Made by a program: the position numbers and the translations under genes. A DNA stretch of 64,000 nt from CAXMMR01 sp963692975 (GTDB lineage: Bacteria; Pseudomonadota; Alphaproteobacteria; Acetobacterales; Acetobacteraceae), in NCBI GenBank assembly GCA_963692975.2, contig CAXMMR010000029.1, positions 124,001 through 188,000 on the forward strand. The letters are read 5' to 3'. Positions 63,966-64,000 of the stretch are shown piece after piece (within the stretch, counting starts at the first letter, position 1; each line of letters begins with the position of its first letter). Below the pieces are notes generated by a model. It saw nothing but the letters and a program-made list of their open reading frames with translations. It ran no database searches and had not been told where the DNA came from.

Positions 63966-64000
63966 AGGAAGGGCTTCTTTTTTAGAAAAAAAGAAGCAAA
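63966..64000 (+). repeat. A-type hairpin module, left side, cut by window end
   Basis: AGGAAGGGCTTCTTTTTT / AAAAAAAGAAGC after the serA stop; the trailing AAAAACTTTT part is cut off. Confidence 0.85.

Overview
This is a GC-rich (by eye about 70%) alphaproteobacterial chromosome segment. The gene content and order fit the Acetobacteraceae or nearby Rhodospirillales: purQ-purL-bolA-grxD in a row, dgt divergent from an A-type Fe-S carrier gene plus xth, an acetobacterial-looking EF-G, Flp pilins, and FkbH-like and DUF4214-like surface-polysaccharide proteins. The family assignment is inferred from protein resemblance, not from a marker search. No phage, IS element or CRISPR array is visible. The window holds about 64 intact or broken protein genes and one tRNA.

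Layout. 0-7.2 kb: Flp-like pilin, DUF4214-like protein, UDP-galactopyranose mutase, beta-helix protein, NUDIX hydrolase, a decayed carboxymuconolactone decarboxylase gene, a DUF1796-like protein and a second Flp pilin. 7.3-11.3 kb: branched-chain amino-acid ABC transporter genes livHMGF without a binding protein. 11.4-14.1 kb: tRNA-Lys(CUU) and small or regulatory genes of lower GC. 14.3-31.2 kb: surface-glycan functions (DUF1232-sulfotransferase fusion, O-antigen ligase, second sulfotransferase, FkbH-like protein, SGNH hydrolase, hexapeptide acetyltransferase, TylF-type methyltransferase, second DUF4214-like protein), mixed with a peroxiredoxin, an esterase and a TonB-dependent receptor/TonB pair. 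31.5-34.2 kb: a response regulator translationally coupled to a tyrosine recombinase, then a lower-GC stretch with an MltR-like gene. 34-43 kb: exported methyltransferase, glycosidase-like protein, YidB-like protein, secreted trypsin-like protease, EF-G, MAPEG protein, aldose epimerase, phosphodiesterase. 43.5-64 kb: mostly housekeeping (purQL, bolA, grxD, prfC, rpsD, grxC, dgt, Fe-S carrier, xth, serA) with three glycosyltransferases, a degenerate orphan ABC ATPase and a PLP-dependent dehydratase.

The most unusual feature is intergenic. Sixteen gaps carry hairpin modules in at least three interchangeable classes: an AT-rich hairpin (A) and two GC-rich double hairpins (B and C). Each module sits with its outer edge (a variant of GCAAGGAAGG) against the neighbouring gene and its inner edge facing the middle of the gap. 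Left and right modules are mixed freely (A/A, A/B, B/C, C/B, C/A), and the stems vary in a compensatory way. In places the modules have been absorbed into reading frames (the PurQ C-terminus, the LivM N-terminus).
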